A model generated the notes under the pieces. That model ran no database searches. It was not told where the DNA came from and was given only the letters and a program-made list of their open reading frames with translations. Positions 20,416 through 28,755 of a DNA stretch of 39,919 nucleotides are shown here, piece by piece. Location: the NCBI GenBank assembly GCA_001782475.1, contig MFOT01000022.1:1-39919 (forward strand), given 5' to 3'. Each line of letters starts with the position of its first letter. The stretch's first letter is position 1. Origin of the DNA: Candidatus Levybacteria bacterium RIFCSPLOWO2_01_FULL_38_21 (GTDB lineage Bacteria; Patescibacteriota; Microgenomatia; Levybacterales; UBA12049). A program made the position numbers and the translations under genes.

Positions 20416-21016
20416 AAAGCGGCAAGTTGTTTTAAACGGGCTTATTCCTTACACAAAGGATTACGTCTTAGGCGGTGGGACGGCTTTGGCGCTGCAATTA
20501 TTACATCGTAAATCATTTGATTTTGATTTTTTTAGCACATCTTTGATACCTAAAAATCTTCCCGAGAAACTTTCCGGAGCGTTGCCAATCAGTAATATCG
20601 CTATTGACAGTACTGACGAATTTACTTTTTTTACCGCAGGCAGAATAAAAATTACCTTTCTTCACTATCCCTTCGGTCACTTATTCCCTATAGAAACGCT
20701 TGAAAATGGATTAAAGTTATTTGGAATAAAGGACATCGCAATAAAAAAAGCCTATACAATCGGGCGAAGAGGAGAATACAGAGATTACTTTGATCTCTAT
20801 ACGATTCTAAAAAACGGCTATATTAATTTGTCAAAACTTATATCTGCCACCAAGAAAATCTACGGAAGTGTTTTTGAGGAAAAAATCTTCTTAGCGCAGT
20901 TAATTTATTTTGATGATTTAAGAAATTTTGACATTATTCCTTTATCCGGATCAGAAGTTCCTAAACCGGAAGAGCTAAAACGCTTTTTTGAAAATTTAAT
21001 CAAAAATTACGTGTAA
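20372..21016 (+). CDS. AbiEii-like nucleotidyltransferase toxin
   Basis: 214 residues from the ATG at 20372 (MKKNILKIHPGVLDKKRQ); an in-frame ATG at 20336 would add 12 residues. The nucleotidyltransferase core is GGGTALALQLLHRKSFDFDF (34-53), with GG(G/S)-type loop, HR.S and the metal-binding Asp50 and Asp52. A second block GIKDIAIKKAYTIGRRGEYRDYFDLY matches the AbiEii family. AbiEii-type toxins modify RNA or other targets with a nucleotide and act in phage defence or plasmid stability. With its upstream partner it forms a two-gene module between copies of the tRNA-Pro 3' end. Confidence 0.82.
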   Translation: MKKNILKIHPGVLDKKRQVVLNGLIPYTKDYVLGGGTALALQLLHRKSFDFDFFSTSLIPKNLPEKLSGALPISNIAIDSTDEFTFFTAGRIKITFLHYPFGHLFPIETLENGLKLFGIKDIAIKKAYTIGRRGEYRDYFDLYTILKNGYINLSKLISATKKIYGSVFEEKIFLAQLIYFDDLRNFDIIPLSGSEVPKPEELKRFFENLIKNYV

Positions 21017-21029
21017 TTCCCACCACTCC

Positions 21030-21094
21030 GACCGATATAGGCAACGTCAGGCGGAAACGGTAATGTCGCCCGTTCAAATCGGGCTACCCCGACA
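21030..21094 (+). pseudogene. tRNA-Pro 3' remnant / right attachment site
   Basis: 21065-21094 is identical to the 3' end of tRNA-Pro (20039-20068). The preceding bases (TATAGGCAACGTCAGGCGG) are only distantly like the 5' half and cannot form a proper D or anticodon arm. AATTCCCACCACTCCGACCG at 21016-21035 also resembles AATTCCCAGCACCCCGACAG at 20112-20131, so the module has a second, inner pair of flanking repeats. Confidence 0.65.
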
Positions 21095-21152
21095 GCTTAA
21101 GCGCTCCCATAACCCATGACGATACGGGATCGGAAGGGTATATGGAGAATTT

Positions 21153-21455
21153 TTATCTGGAATAAATCAATACACCAAATGATATAAGAGAGCTTAATAT
21201 TATTCCCAGAGCCCCGTTCACTATTATAACTTTTTCCTTGTGGATAATACCGTATGCAAACCAGATCGTAGCGGTAAAAATATAAGCAATCCAGGTTGCG
21301 GGCGATACTCCGGCAACATTTTTCTTTGTATAAATATCAAAAAGCTGGGGTAATGCGATCAAAGGGCTTGCTGTTGCAACAACCATTATGACTGCGTTTA
21401 AAGCTTTATGAAACATTGATGTATGCTTTTTGTGAACCGGATGCTGATGAAGCAT
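21153..21455 (-). CDS. SemiSWEET-type (PQ-loop) sugar transporter
   Basis: 100 residues with three membrane helices and the SWEET/MtN3 pattern: PLIALPQLFDIYTKKNVAGV carries the PQ motif of helix 1, followed by SPATWIAYIFTATIWFAYGI and VIIVNGALGIILS. SemiSWEETs work as dimers and let sugars pass across the membrane by facilitated diffusion. The start at 21455 is supported by TATATT ending 6 nt upstream (21462-21467); an inner ATG at 21413 is possible. It stands alone, divergent from the DsbA-like gene. Confidence 0.85.
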   Translation of the reverse strand: MLHQHPVHKKHTSMFHKALNAVIMVVATASPLIALPQLFDIYTKKNVAGVSPATWIAYIFTATIWFAYGIIHKEKVIIVNGALGIILSSLISFGVLIYSR

Positions 21456-21513
21456 ATTTAAAATATAGCAGATACTTATTGAAAATAAAACAATTTTATG
21501 TCATTATTACAAA

Positions 21514-22242
21514 ATGGAAAAAATGACAAAGAAGGAAAAGAAGGAATTAAGAAAACAGGAGTGGCAGGAAAAACTTAAAAAAGAGCAGAGGCAGAAAACC
21601 TTTAAAAAAATTGGTATTTGGGCAGGTGTCGCGGTCGTTTTAATAGTAGCGGTTTATGGACTTCTCCAGATTGCAAACTCTCCTCAGATAAGCAGTACTT
21701 CCTCTGAAAAACTTCCGCAGGTCTCCAAAGAAGATCCTGCCACAGGAAATCCTAATGCTAAAGTAATACTTGTTGAATATTCAGATTTTCAGTGCCCTGC
21801 ATGTGCGGCATATCACTCTCTGGTTAAACAACTACTTTCTGAATACAATGGTAAAATTTACTTTGTTTATAGATACTTCCCCTTAGCAACCCATCAAAAT
21901 GCAATGATTTCTGCGCAAACTGCATATGCTGCCAGCCTTCAAGATAAATTTTGGGAAATGCACGACATGCTTTTTCAAACACAAGACTCTTGGGCAAAAT
22001 CCTCAAAAGCAAGAGAAGCTTTTGTAGATTATGCTAAAAAATTGAATTTAGATATAAATAAATTTAAAACTGATCTTGAGTCGGATAAGGGAAAAAACTT
22101 TATAAACGATACCTACAACAAAGGGCTGGCGATTGGCATAAACTCAACACCGACATTCTTTATAAACGGTGTTAAAATCCAAAACCCAAGGACATATGAT
22201 GATTTCAAAAAGCTTATCGAAAATGAAATTAATAAAAAGTAG
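21514..22242 (+). CDS. DsbA-like membrane-anchored thiol oxidoreductase
   Basis: 242 residues: a very lysine-rich cytoplasmic N terminus, one membrane helix (about 33-52), and an extracellular thioredoxin-fold domain with the active site C94-P-A-C97 (YSDFQCPACAAY) and the cis-proline loop NSTPTFFING. It introduces disulfides into exported proteins and would be re-oxidised by the VKOR protein encoded next, whose start overlaps it by 20 nt. Fold and spacing match BdbD/DsbA-like family members. Together the two form a complete oxidative folding pathway. Confidence 0.92.
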   Translation: MEKMTKKEKKELRKQEWQEKLKKEQRQKTFKKIGIWAGVAVVLIVAVYGLLQIANSPQISSTSSEKLPQVSKEDPATGNPNAKVILVEYSDFQCPACAAYHSLVKQLLSEYNGKIYFVYRYFPLATHQNAMISAQTAYAASLQDKFWEMHDMLFQTQDSWAKSSKAREAFVDYAKKLNLDINKFKTDLESDKGKNFINDTYNKGLAIGINSTPTFFINGVKIQNPRTYDDFKKLIENEINKK

Positions 22243-22657
22243 AAGTTTTTTTATAATCCTTCTTATTCTTTCGTTTTTGGGTTTTCTGGATTCTACATAC
22301 CTTACAATTCTCCATTATAAAAATGCGTTTCCTCCCTGCAGTGTCACTTCAGGCTGCGAAGAAGTTTTGACGAGTCCTTACTCTGTATTGGGACCAATGC
22401 CTCTTGCTCTATATGGAAGTGTTTTTTATCTTGCGGTTATTGTCTTGAGTCTTATTTTAATTACAAACTATAAAAAACTATATCTTAATATATTATATCC
22501 GCTTGTCTTCGTGGGTTTTATTGTTTCTGTTATTCTTTTCTTAATCCAGGCATTTATACTTCACTCTTTCTGCCAATACTGTGTGATCTCTGAAATAATT
22601 GCAACAGCACTCTTAATTCTTGCAGTTTTAAGGATTTGGGAGGGCAAAAAAAATTAA
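22223..22657 (+). CDS. VKOR family quinone-linked disulfide oxidase
   Basis: 144 residues from the ATG at 22223 (MKLIKSRSFFIILL); a reading from 22169 would add sequence overlapping the DsbA-like gene. Four membrane helices. The loop cysteines C39 and C45 (PPCSVTSGCEEV) are followed by the Ser/Pro-containing segment SPYSVLGPMP, and the redox centre C117-x-x-C120 (FCQYCVISE) lies in the last helix. VKOR passes electrons from the DsbA-like partner to quinone. The gene ends in a 4-nt overlap with the convergent ndk. Confidence 0.92.
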   Translation: MKLIKSRSFFIILLILSFLGFLDSTYLTILHYKNAFPPCSVTSGCEEVLTSPYSVLGPMPLALYGSVFYLAVIVLSLILITNYKKLYLNILYPLVFVGFIVSVILFLIQAFILHSFCQYCVISEIIATALLILAVLRIWEGKKN

Positions 22658-23235
22658 ATAAACTCTTCTACTCTTTTGTATTTGTGGATCTCGGAGGGTG
22701 TAAACCATAATGTTTTCTCAAGATTTGCTTCCTCGATACTTGCTGATACGTGAATCAGATTCATCACTCCTCTTTTCTCATCATTTGCATAGGCGGCTGA
22801 GTCGGTTGAGAAATCCCCTCTAATTGTCCCTGCAGGTGACTGGACAGGCATCGTTGGACCCGAGATTGAAAGAGCATTTTCAACAGCGTGTCTTCCTTCC
22901 AAAATCACTGCAACAATAGGCCCTGACCTTACATAATCAAAAAGCCACTTATTAACCATTTTTCCAAGCTCTATCGAGTCATCTGTTCCCAATTCTTTTT
23001 TGGCGTTTTTGCCGTACTGCGTGTATGTTTTAAGAGTTTTTTCTCCCCATCTTTTAAGAGTCGCAGGATTATCGCTCTGGTAGTGTTTGACAAGAAGCTC
23101 ATCGGAAGCCTGAACCATCTTAATTGCGATAATCTTAAGACCGGTTCTTTCAAATCTTTTTAGAATCTCGCCTGTTAAACCTCTTTTAACTCCGTCCGGT
23201 TTTATAAGTACAACTGTCTGCTCCACCTTATTCAT
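22654..23235 (-). CDS. ndk: Nucleoside diphosphate kinase (long form)
   Basis: 193 residues from ATG 23235 (MNKVEQTVVLIKPDG); ATG 23244 (MFKMNK) is nearly as good and a GTG at 23301 also exists. Motifs: VVLIKPDGVKRGL, the nucleotide-site GTIRGDF, and the phosphate-carrying His162 in NLIHVSAS. The enzyme equilibrates nucleoside di- and triphosphates. The family usually has 135-150 residues. Extra sequence lies at about 60-100 (between the Kpn-type region and VRSGPIVAV) and as a stretch of about 13 residues (STDSAAYANDEKRG) between GTIRGDF and the His. Similar long forms occur in other deep bacterial lineages, so this is probably normal. Confidence 0.93.
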   Translation of the reverse strand: MNKVEQTVVLIKPDGVKRGLTGEILKRFERTGLKIIAIKMVQASDELLVKHYQSDNPATLKRWGEKTLKTYTQYGKNAKKELGTDDSIELGKMVNKWLFDYVRSGPIVAVILEGRHAVENALSISGPTMPVQSPAGTIRGDFSTDSAAYANDEKRGVMNLIHVSASIEEANLEKTLWFTPSEIHKYKRVEEFI

Positions 23236-23301
23236 TTTAAACATTAAATAGGAAATTGTAAATAGCCTTTTTAAAAATGGGATTTCTTGCGAAGTGTTCA
23301 C

Positions 23302-23446
23302 TTGAAAGTAAACTGAAAGACGTCAGGTTTTACGATGTTATTACAACAGCCAGATAAAAAGTCTTTCATTTAGCGAGCGGTTTATGACTTGGTAAAAAAG
23401 GAGAATTTTAGTGAGCGTCACTTTCAACGTGAATACAAGCGAGAAA
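23302..23446. repeat. Non-coding region with a second copy of the wecG-insert repeat
   Basis: 23362-23435 carries CTTTCATTTAGCGAGCGG, GTGAGCGTCA and TCAACGTGAA in the same order as the insert in the wecG-like gene. The rest of the gap holds no visible gene or terminator. Confidence 0.5.
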
Positions 23447-24721
23447 TTAAAGTTTCAATAGTTTTTCAAACCTTTGTCCATCAGTAAAATTCCCGATAAC
23501 TGCAAGGTTCAATCCTTTGTTAAGAAAGTACTTTTTTGCAACCTCAGCCACTTCACTTAAGGAAACTTTGTCTATTTTTTCAATAAGCTGGCTTGGTGTA
23601 TCTATGCTCTTTTCCAAAAGCTCCTGAATCGCATAAAAACCAGCAACTGCCCTCGAGTCCTCAATCTCTAAAACCAAATGCCCTTTTAAGAATTCCTTAG
23701 CTTTTTTTAATTCTCTATTGGTAACTCCGAACTTGGAATCGGCAATTCCGTGATATTGATCAAGAATCACGGTTATTGCTTCCTCTACTCTTTTTGGATC
23801 AATACCTGCAGTTGAAACCAAAGTCCCACAATCTTGATAGTGTTCTGATTGAGCTCTCACATAATAAGCGAGTCCTCTTTTTTCCCTAACTTCATGAAAA
23901 AGCCGGCTGCTCATTCCTCCACCCAATATGGCAGATAAAATGGAGAGAGCATAACGATCCTTGTGGGTTATAGGAACAGTTCTTACTCCTATTGCAATGT
24001 GTACTTGCTCTGTCTTTTTTTCTCTTACATAAACAGCTGGTTTTTTTTGATTCTCTAGGACTTTTTTATATCGCAATGTATCAAATTTTTTCATTTTTCC
24101 GAAATATTTTTCTACCAGCTCGAATACTTTTTTACTGTTAATTCCTCCTGCAACAACGACCGTTATGTTATGAGCGCTGTATAGGCTATTAAGATATGCA
24201 GTAAAATCATCCCTTGTCATTTTTGAAATTACATCCTTTCTGCCCGAAACATCCCATCCCATCGGCGTATCTTCGTACAGAAGTCTTTCATATAAATCAG
24301 CTATCTTTCTTGCAGGTGTATCTTCGTAGAGATTTATCTCTTCAATAATTACTCCCTTCTCTTTGTTTATTTCCTCTTCTTTAAAAAGTGAATTTAAAAG
24401 CATGTCGGATAAAACATCTAAGGAGAGATCTATGTGATTTGACGAAGATTTTATGTAATAACCTGTGGTTTCCTTACTTGTAAATGCATTAAATTCGCCG
24501 CCGATTCCGTCAATTAGGGTGGAAATATTAAGTGCCGAGGGCCTCTTTTTTGTGCCCTTAAATGCCATATGCTCTAAAAAATGAGATACTCCGCTATTTT
24601 GTTTTATCTCGTATCTTGAGCCCGCACCAATTAATATCATTGCTGTTGCGCTTTTAAATGAGGGCATTGGAATTGTTAAAATACGAAGCCCATTTGATAA
24701 AACTTTTCTTTGAAACTGCAT
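23447..24721 (-). CDS. M16 (insulinase-like) zinc peptidase
   Basis: 424 residues. The inverted zinc motif HFLEH starts near residue 46 (SGVSHFLEHMAFKGTKKRP) and the third ligand Glu lies in KGVIIEEINLYEDTP. The second M16 half has VREKRGLAYYVRAQ, where the R-Y pair normally grips the substrate. It degrades peptides or trims exported proteins inside the cell. Single-chain M16B members of this length usually pair as homo- or heterodimers. Flanked by the repeat region downstream and the sigma-factor promoter upstream (divergent). Confidence 0.93.
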   Translation of the reverse strand: MQFQRKVLSNGLRILTIPMPSFKSATAMILIGAGSRYEIKQNSGVSHFLEHMAFKGTKKRPSALNISTLIDGIGGEFNAFTSKETTGYYIKSSSNHIDLSLDVLSDMLLNSLFKEEEINKEKGVIIEEINLYEDTPARKIADLYERLLYEDTPMGWDVSGRKDVISKMTRDDFTAYLNSLYSAHNITVVVAGGINSKKVFELVEKYFGKMKKFDTLRYKKVLENQKKPAVYVREKKTEQVHIAIGVRTVPITHKDRYALSILSAILGGGMSSRLFHEVREKRGLAYYVRAQSEHYQDCGTLVSTAGIDPKRVEEAITVILDQYHGIADSKFGVTNRELKKAKEFLKGHLVLEIEDSRAVAGFYAIQELLEKSIDTPSQLIEKIDKVSLSEVAEVAKKYFLNKGLNLAVIGNFTDGQRFEKLLKL

Positions 24722-24802
24722 AATTTAATTGAAGATATAAAAAGATTACCATATTTTGCCGACCCCGTTCAATAGCCAAAAAGATTAAGAGAGACAAGAG
24801 GA

Positions 24803-24831
24803 TTGAAAATAGGACAACATTTTAATATAAT
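24803..24831 (+). promoter_or_regulatory. Leaderless promoter of the sigma-factor gene
   Basis: TTGAAA (24803-24808), exactly 17 bp, and a perfect TATAAT (24826-24831), with 6 nt (CCCTCC) before the ATG at 24838. Transcription should start at or next to the start codon. Confidence 0.65.
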
Positions 24832-24837
24832 CCCTCC

Positions 24838-25950
24838 ATGCAAAGAATAGAAAGATCAGTACTAACAAGAGAACCGACAGAGCCCATTATTGATTGGCCG
24901 TCGGTTGTGCAAGGCTCAATAAGTGGAGATGAAGAGTCCATACGGCAATTAGATGGTGTATTAAGACCAAGATTAAAGCCACTTTTTATAGGGATGATGA
25001 AAAATCCCGATGAGGATAAGGCAGAAGACTTAACTCAGGAAACCATGATAAGAGTATTGAATGCCTTACCTAAATTCAGGGGCGAAGGAAACAATTTTAG
25101 GAATATCCTTTTGGGATGGGTAGATGTAATTGCAGCTAACTACTATTCTGATCAATATAGAAGAGGCAGAAGACATAGACTTACTGAAGTGCCTCTGAAC
25201 GATAATATCCAGATTTCCTCAGCGAATATTCAGGAAGGTGATGCAAAATACGATATAACAGATGCGACTGTATTTAATATCCTCGTAAACAATTTTCCCA
25301 ACTTGCTATCGCCTTTTGAATTAAGGACTGTTGAGCAAAAAATATCAGGAAGAAGTAATAAAGAGATTTCCCAATCAGAAGAAGTAAAGGAAGTTTCCAT
25401 AAGAGTAAGGTTATCAAGAGCAAGGACAAGAATAGAAAAAAATATACTTATTCCTGCAGGTTTTAAAAAGGTATTTTCTTTTAAAGAGGCACCCTTAATG
25501 CAGGCTGGTCATAATGGCACATTGAAAACCATAAAAATCCTGAGAGCATATTATACCAGAGAAGAAGACGTAAGAGCTTATAGAGAAAAATGCAAGTTCA
25601 ATCAATCCTTAATTGATGCAGGTTATGTTCTTATATCCGAAAACGTAACCGCTTCTGAATATAATTTATTATTATGGAGCGACCGAGTTTTAAAATCGAA
25701 TGGAAGATCTTATATTAAAGCGGATGATCTTGAAAAATTTAGAGAAGAACATAAAAGCCGCAGAAAAAAAAGAATAATTCCACCAAGCCCAAGTCACAAA
25801 AAGCTCATTGATTTATGCAATCTTTATGCTCAGTACGAAAGAGCTCGGCATGCGATAAAAACTGGCCGGCTTCCAGCAATTAAAAGTGGGAATTTATTGT
25901 TTGTTAGGAAGGAAGATTTTAACACATGGGTTGAGATTTTAGGGAAATAA
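24838..25950 (+). CDS. ECF-like sigma-70 factor with DNA-binding-like C-terminal extension
   Basis: 370 residues. Region 2 spans about 20-112 (DKAEDLTQETMIRVLNALPK, then FRNILLGWVDVIAANYYSDQ with a basic RRGRRHR end). Region 4 is about 150-202, with an HTH around GRSNKEISQSEEVKEVSIRV. ECF factors normally stop near 180-200. Here 170 more residues follow, containing two segments that resemble excisionase/MerR winged helices: about 266-305 (ending YIKADDLEKF) and 325-366 (ERARHAIKTGRLPAIKSGNL, then FVRKEDFNTW). The extension may add promoter choice or bind a signal. No anti-sigma gene is adjacent. Its stop is next to that of argS (convergent, no gap). Confidence 0.82.
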   Translation: MQRIERSVLTREPTEPIIDWPSVVQGSISGDEESIRQLDGVLRPRLKPLFIGMMKNPDEDKAEDLTQETMIRVLNALPKFRGEGNNFRNILLGWVDVIAANYYSDQYRRGRRHRLTEVPLNDNIQISSANIQEGDAKYDITDATVFNILVNNFPNLLSPFELRTVEQKISGRSNKEISQSEEVKEVSIRVRLSRARTRIEKNILIPAGFKKVFSFKEAPLMQAGHNGTLKTIKILRAYYTREEDVRAYREKCKFNQSLIDAGYVLISENVTASEYNLLLWSDRVLKSNGRSYIKADDLEKFREEHKSRRKKRIIPPSPSHKKLIDLCNLYAQYERARHAIKTGRLPAIKSGNLLFVRKEDFNTWVEILGK

Positions 25951-27729
25951 CTACATTTTGTTTGGTGATTTGATTCCTAGGAGATAGAGGCCGGTTTTGA
26001 TTATTTGCCCTACGGCAAAAGTTAGGCCAAGACGAAAATTTCTGACCCCTTCCCGTCCACCCCGGGGGTGGTTTCCTATTGACACCTCAGGATTTAAAAT
26101 TGGAACTTTTTGATAAAAATTATTAAATTTTTGCGAAAGATCAAATAAATAATTACAGAGGGTATTCGGAGCAAAATTTTCTCCAGCTTCTCGGGTGATT
26201 TCTGAAAAGTGAATTAGTAATCTTAAAACAAGTAGTTCTTCTTTTTCTAATTTCGGATTTTGCCTGCCCGCCGAAGCTTTAGCGGAGGTGGGAATTTTAA
26301 TTTTGACTTTTGACTTTTGCCTTTTGACTTTCGCGAGTACGCTCTGCGTGCGAGCATACGTGTACTGAAGATAGGGACCTGAATTTCCCTCAAGTGAAAT
26401 TGACTCATCAAATGAGAATAAAATATCTGAAGTTCTAGAAAATTTAAGCATCGAATATTTAACAGCGCCAACTGCAACTTTCTCCAAAGTTTCCTCGTCC
26501 ATTTTTTCAAACTGAGTCTTTAATCGTTTCTTTGCTTCTGACATCAGCCACTCCCCTGTTACGACACTTCCGCTTCTTGAGGACATTTTTCCTTCCTTAA
26601 GATTTACGAATCCAAAAGATTCATGAATTGTTTTTTTGGCAAGCTCAGGGAAAACTTTTTTCATTGCCTCAAGAACAACTTTGAAGTATTCGATCTGTTC
26701 ATTGGCAGTGATGATTATTGACTTATCGTATTTAAAATCTTCAAATTTGATTTTGGCTAAGGCAAGGTCTTTTGCTTCATATGTAGCATAATCTTCTTTG
26801 GTTATAAAAACTCTGGTGTGGTCTCCGCGGAAAACCACAGCCCCTTCATGCCTCTCAAATGTCCCACCTCTAAGGTGGGACAGAACAATCTCTTTACCTG
26901 GCTCTGCGACTTCACTCTCAAAATAATATCTCTTGTATTTAGTTCCTAATCTTTTATAAATATCTTCAAAATGGTCAAGGCTCCACCCTCTGCCCTCTTC
27001 CCAAAGTTTATTTAAATTGGGATCTTGGTGCCTATAAATCTTTAAATTAATTTCCTGAATTTCTTTTTTGGCTTTATCGCTTTCTTCGTAATCTTTTGCT
27101 CCCCTCGCATAAGCATCTCCCAAAAATTTCGAACGTTCTCCGATTGGCTTTTTCTGCAGATTTGAGATTTGAGATTTGAGATTTGAGATTTGCAAAAGCC
27201 CGTACAGGGCTCTTGCAACATGCAAGCCAACATCGCCCTGATAATTAACCCGCCAAAGATCTGCGCCTTGATATTCCAAAAGCCGGGCAAAACACTCTCC
27301 TAGGGTTATATTTCTTAAATGTCCTATATGAAATTCTTTAAAAGGATTAGGATCTGCAAACTCAAGCATTATTTTTTTACTCTTAAGAGAATCGCCTTTT
27401 CCGTAATTTTTAGATGATGCGATTTGATCTATTTTCTGGAGTAAATATTTCTCCGACAGAAAAAAATTGATAAATCCTGGTTTTAAAACCTCGATCTTAT
27501 CGGTTTCGGGTAATTTTTTTTGAAGCTTATTTGTGATAAAAGATGCGAGATCTACAGGATTTTTGAATTTTTCCTTGAATTTGTGAAAAATTGTCAAGGC
27601 AACATTGGTCGAATAATCTCCATGAGAAAAATCTTGAGGACGAGAAATCTCTATTTCTACATCTCCACTAATTTCTTCTTTTAATATTTCTCTAAGAGAA
27701 TTAACAATCTCCTTTTTAATATCCTTCAT
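25951..27729 (-). CDS. argS: Arginyl-tRNA synthetase carrying several in-frame repeat insertions
   Basis: 592 residues, class I synthetase. Signatures are FHIGHLRNITLG (about 132-143), GVDGHH-type region replaced by NYQGDVGLHVARALYGL, and KMSSRSG (about 378-384); a C-terminal DALR anticodon domain closes the protein. It charges tRNA-Arg. At least five short repeats are translated in frame: SQISNLKSQISNL (27158-27192), SHLRGG (26861-26881), KRQKSKVKIK (26301-26328), PTSAKASAGRQ (26270-26292) and NHPRGGRE (26057-26071). All lie in loops between conserved blocks. TACAAT preceded by TGn ends 6 nt before the ATG. Confidence 0.95.
   Translation of the reverse strand: MKDIKKEIVNSLREILKEEISGDVEIEISRPQDFSHGDYSTNVALTIFHKFKEKFKNPVDLASFITNKLQKKLPETDKIEVLKPGFINFFLSEKYLLQKIDQIASSKNYGKGDSLKSKKIMLEFADPNPFKEFHIGHLRNITLGECFARLLEYQGADLWRVNYQGDVGLHVARALYGLLQISNLKSQISNLQKKPIGERSKFLGDAYARGAKDYEESDKAKKEIQEINLKIYRHQDPNLNKLWEEGRGWSLDHFEDIYKRLGTKYKRYYFESEVAEPGKEIVLSHLRGGTFERHEGAVVFRGDHTRVFITKEDYATYEAKDLALAKIKFEDFKYDKSIIITANEQIEYFKVVLEAMKKVFPELAKKTIHESFGFVNLKEGKMSSRSGSVVTGEWLMSEAKKRLKTQFEKMDEETLEKVAVGAVKYSMLKFSRTSDILFSFDESISLEGNSGPYLQYTYARTQSVLAKVKRQKSKVKIKIPTSAKASAGRQNPKLEKEELLVLRLLIHFSEITREAGENFAPNTLCNYLFDLSQKFNNFYQKVPILNPEVSIGNHPRGGREGVRNFRLGLTFAVGQIIKTGLYLLGIKSPNKM
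26057..26071. repeat. Palindrome inside argS
   Basis: CCACCCC-G-GGGGTGG, a perfect 7-bp stem with a 1-nt centre, coding for NHPRGGRE on the minus strand. Similar to the CACCCC-C-GGGGTG core of the long repeat at 10124-10136. Confidence 0.6.
26264..26292. repeat. SAKASAG-type repeat inside argS
   Basis: CTGCCCGCCGAAGCTTTAGC followed by GGAGGTGGG. The near-palindrome GCCGAAGCTTTAGCGG is shared with leuS (37660-37683) and the leuS leader (37760-37785). Confidence 0.65.
26301..26328. repeat. Heptanucleotide repeat (TTTTGAC x4) inside argS
   Basis: Four tandem 7-mers, TTTTGAC, TTTTGAC, TTTTGCC, TTTTGAC, next to the SAKASAG-type element. Translated as KRQKSKVKIK on the minus strand. Confidence 0.75.
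26861..26881. repeat. GTCCCACC/GGTGGGAC hairpin inside argS
   Basis: Perfect 8-bp inverted repeat with a 5-nt loop, coding for LSHLRGGT. The surrounding protein aligns better with other synthetases without it. Confidence 0.6.
27158..27192. repeat. Heptanucleotide repeat (AGATTTG x5) inside argS
   Basis: Five perfect tandem copies of AGATTTG, coding for QISNLKSQISNL on the minus strand. Confidence 0.9.
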
Positions 27730-27786
27730 AAATATATTGTAGCACAGACGGTTGATCTGGAGATTTCGATAATAAAACGATAAATC

Positions 27787-28662
27787 TTATTTATGCAGCT
27801 TATTAACAATTACATTTCCCAAGGCTCTTCCCAAGCGTACTCCTTGTCTGTCAACACTTCTATGATCCCCGGCTGCCAGCGGCATACCTAAAAGCTTATT
27901 TCTTATAAACTTTGTTAATTCAGGCCCAGCATGAAAAGCACTGTTAAATACATTTGCTTGTTTTGGAGCTATTTCTTTCAGCAGAGCAAAAGTCATTCCC
28001 GCACTGAATTGAGACCACCAATGGTATGTGTTGCCTAAGGGATCTCTTGTATCAGCAATGGAAAACTCAGCCGTACTTCGGGCAATATTCATCCTGGTAA
28101 TGGATTCTGTTTCAGAATCTATTCCAAAAGAAAGTCTTGGATCTAATCTTGTATCACATGAACGCAAAGCTCTATAAGAGCCATGGGTAAGAATTGCCGC
28201 AGCAACAGGATGATTATTAGTCTGGTGCAACGCGATATCAAACTGATCTATAAGAGTTAGCTGTTTTCCTGTATCTTGAGATTGTCTCCTAACCTCGTGC
28301 AAGAATCTAAGAATTTCAGCAACAGGAAAAAATTCAGGCACAGTCTCCCTGCCGTGATCATCAGAAAACGCGATAAGTGCTGCGGCTAAGCGGGTGAGCT
28401 CGATTCTTTGAGAGCTCCATGGAAGAGTAAGCAAGCTTCGTATCGAATGTTTTTTCTCATCAATTGCCAGAGATATTCTTGGAATAAACTCACGCAATAT
28501 AATTTCTTCTTCAGGATTATAAGAGGGAGCAGGTTCCTGATTTATTTTTTCTAGATATTCTTCAAGCCCCGATCTTAAAATACTCCTTCTTGTTGCAGCA
28601 CCCCAGGCGGCATCTGCCAATAATCGTGCATTTGCTATAGAAGTACGTATTTTTTCATTCAT
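27787..28662 (-). CDS. Hypothetical protein, helical
   Basis: 291 residues from the ATG at 28662 (MNEKIRTSIANARLLADAAW); an ATG at 28719 would add 19 residues. The sequence is mostly alpha-helical with no signal peptide or membrane helix. Notable blocks are YNPEEEIILREFIPRI, IAFSDDHGRETVPEFFPVAE, NTYHWWSQFSAGMTFALLKE and LGRALGNVIVNKLHK. I do not recognise a family. The HWW-containing block and the aspartate/histidine pair DDH might be functional, but this is a guess. It ends 57 nt before argS on the same strand and is divergent from the lycopene-cyclase-like genes. Confidence 0.7.
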   Translation of the reverse strand: MNEKIRTSIANARLLADAAWGAATRRSILRSGLEEYLEKINQEPAPSYNPEEEIILREFIPRISLAIDEKKHSIRSLLTLPWSSQRIELTRLAAALIAFSDDHGRETVPEFFPVAEILRFLHEVRRQSQDTGKQLTLIDQFDIALHQTNNHPVAAAILTHGSYRALRSCDTRLDPRLSFGIDSETESITRMNIARSTAEFSIADTRDPLGNTYHWWSQFSAGMTFALLKEIAPKQANVFNSAFHAGPELTKFIRNKLLGMPLAAGDHRSVDRQGVRLGRALGNVIVNKLHK

Positions 28663-28755
28663 AATTACGGGATGATAGCATTTTAGTCTCGCATCGTCAA
28701 CCTTATTTGTCAAAAACATTGTTTTTTGAGTAAAAATTCATTAAAATAGATAGCT

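Noticed and set aside
21030-21094. A third functional tRNA gene
   Set aside because: Only the 3' part is intact; no anticodon arm or acceptor partner can be formed upstream.
22654-23235. NDK with inserted mobile repeat
   Set aside because: It is longer than the usual family, but the extra parts have normal composition and no similarity to the dispersed repeats.
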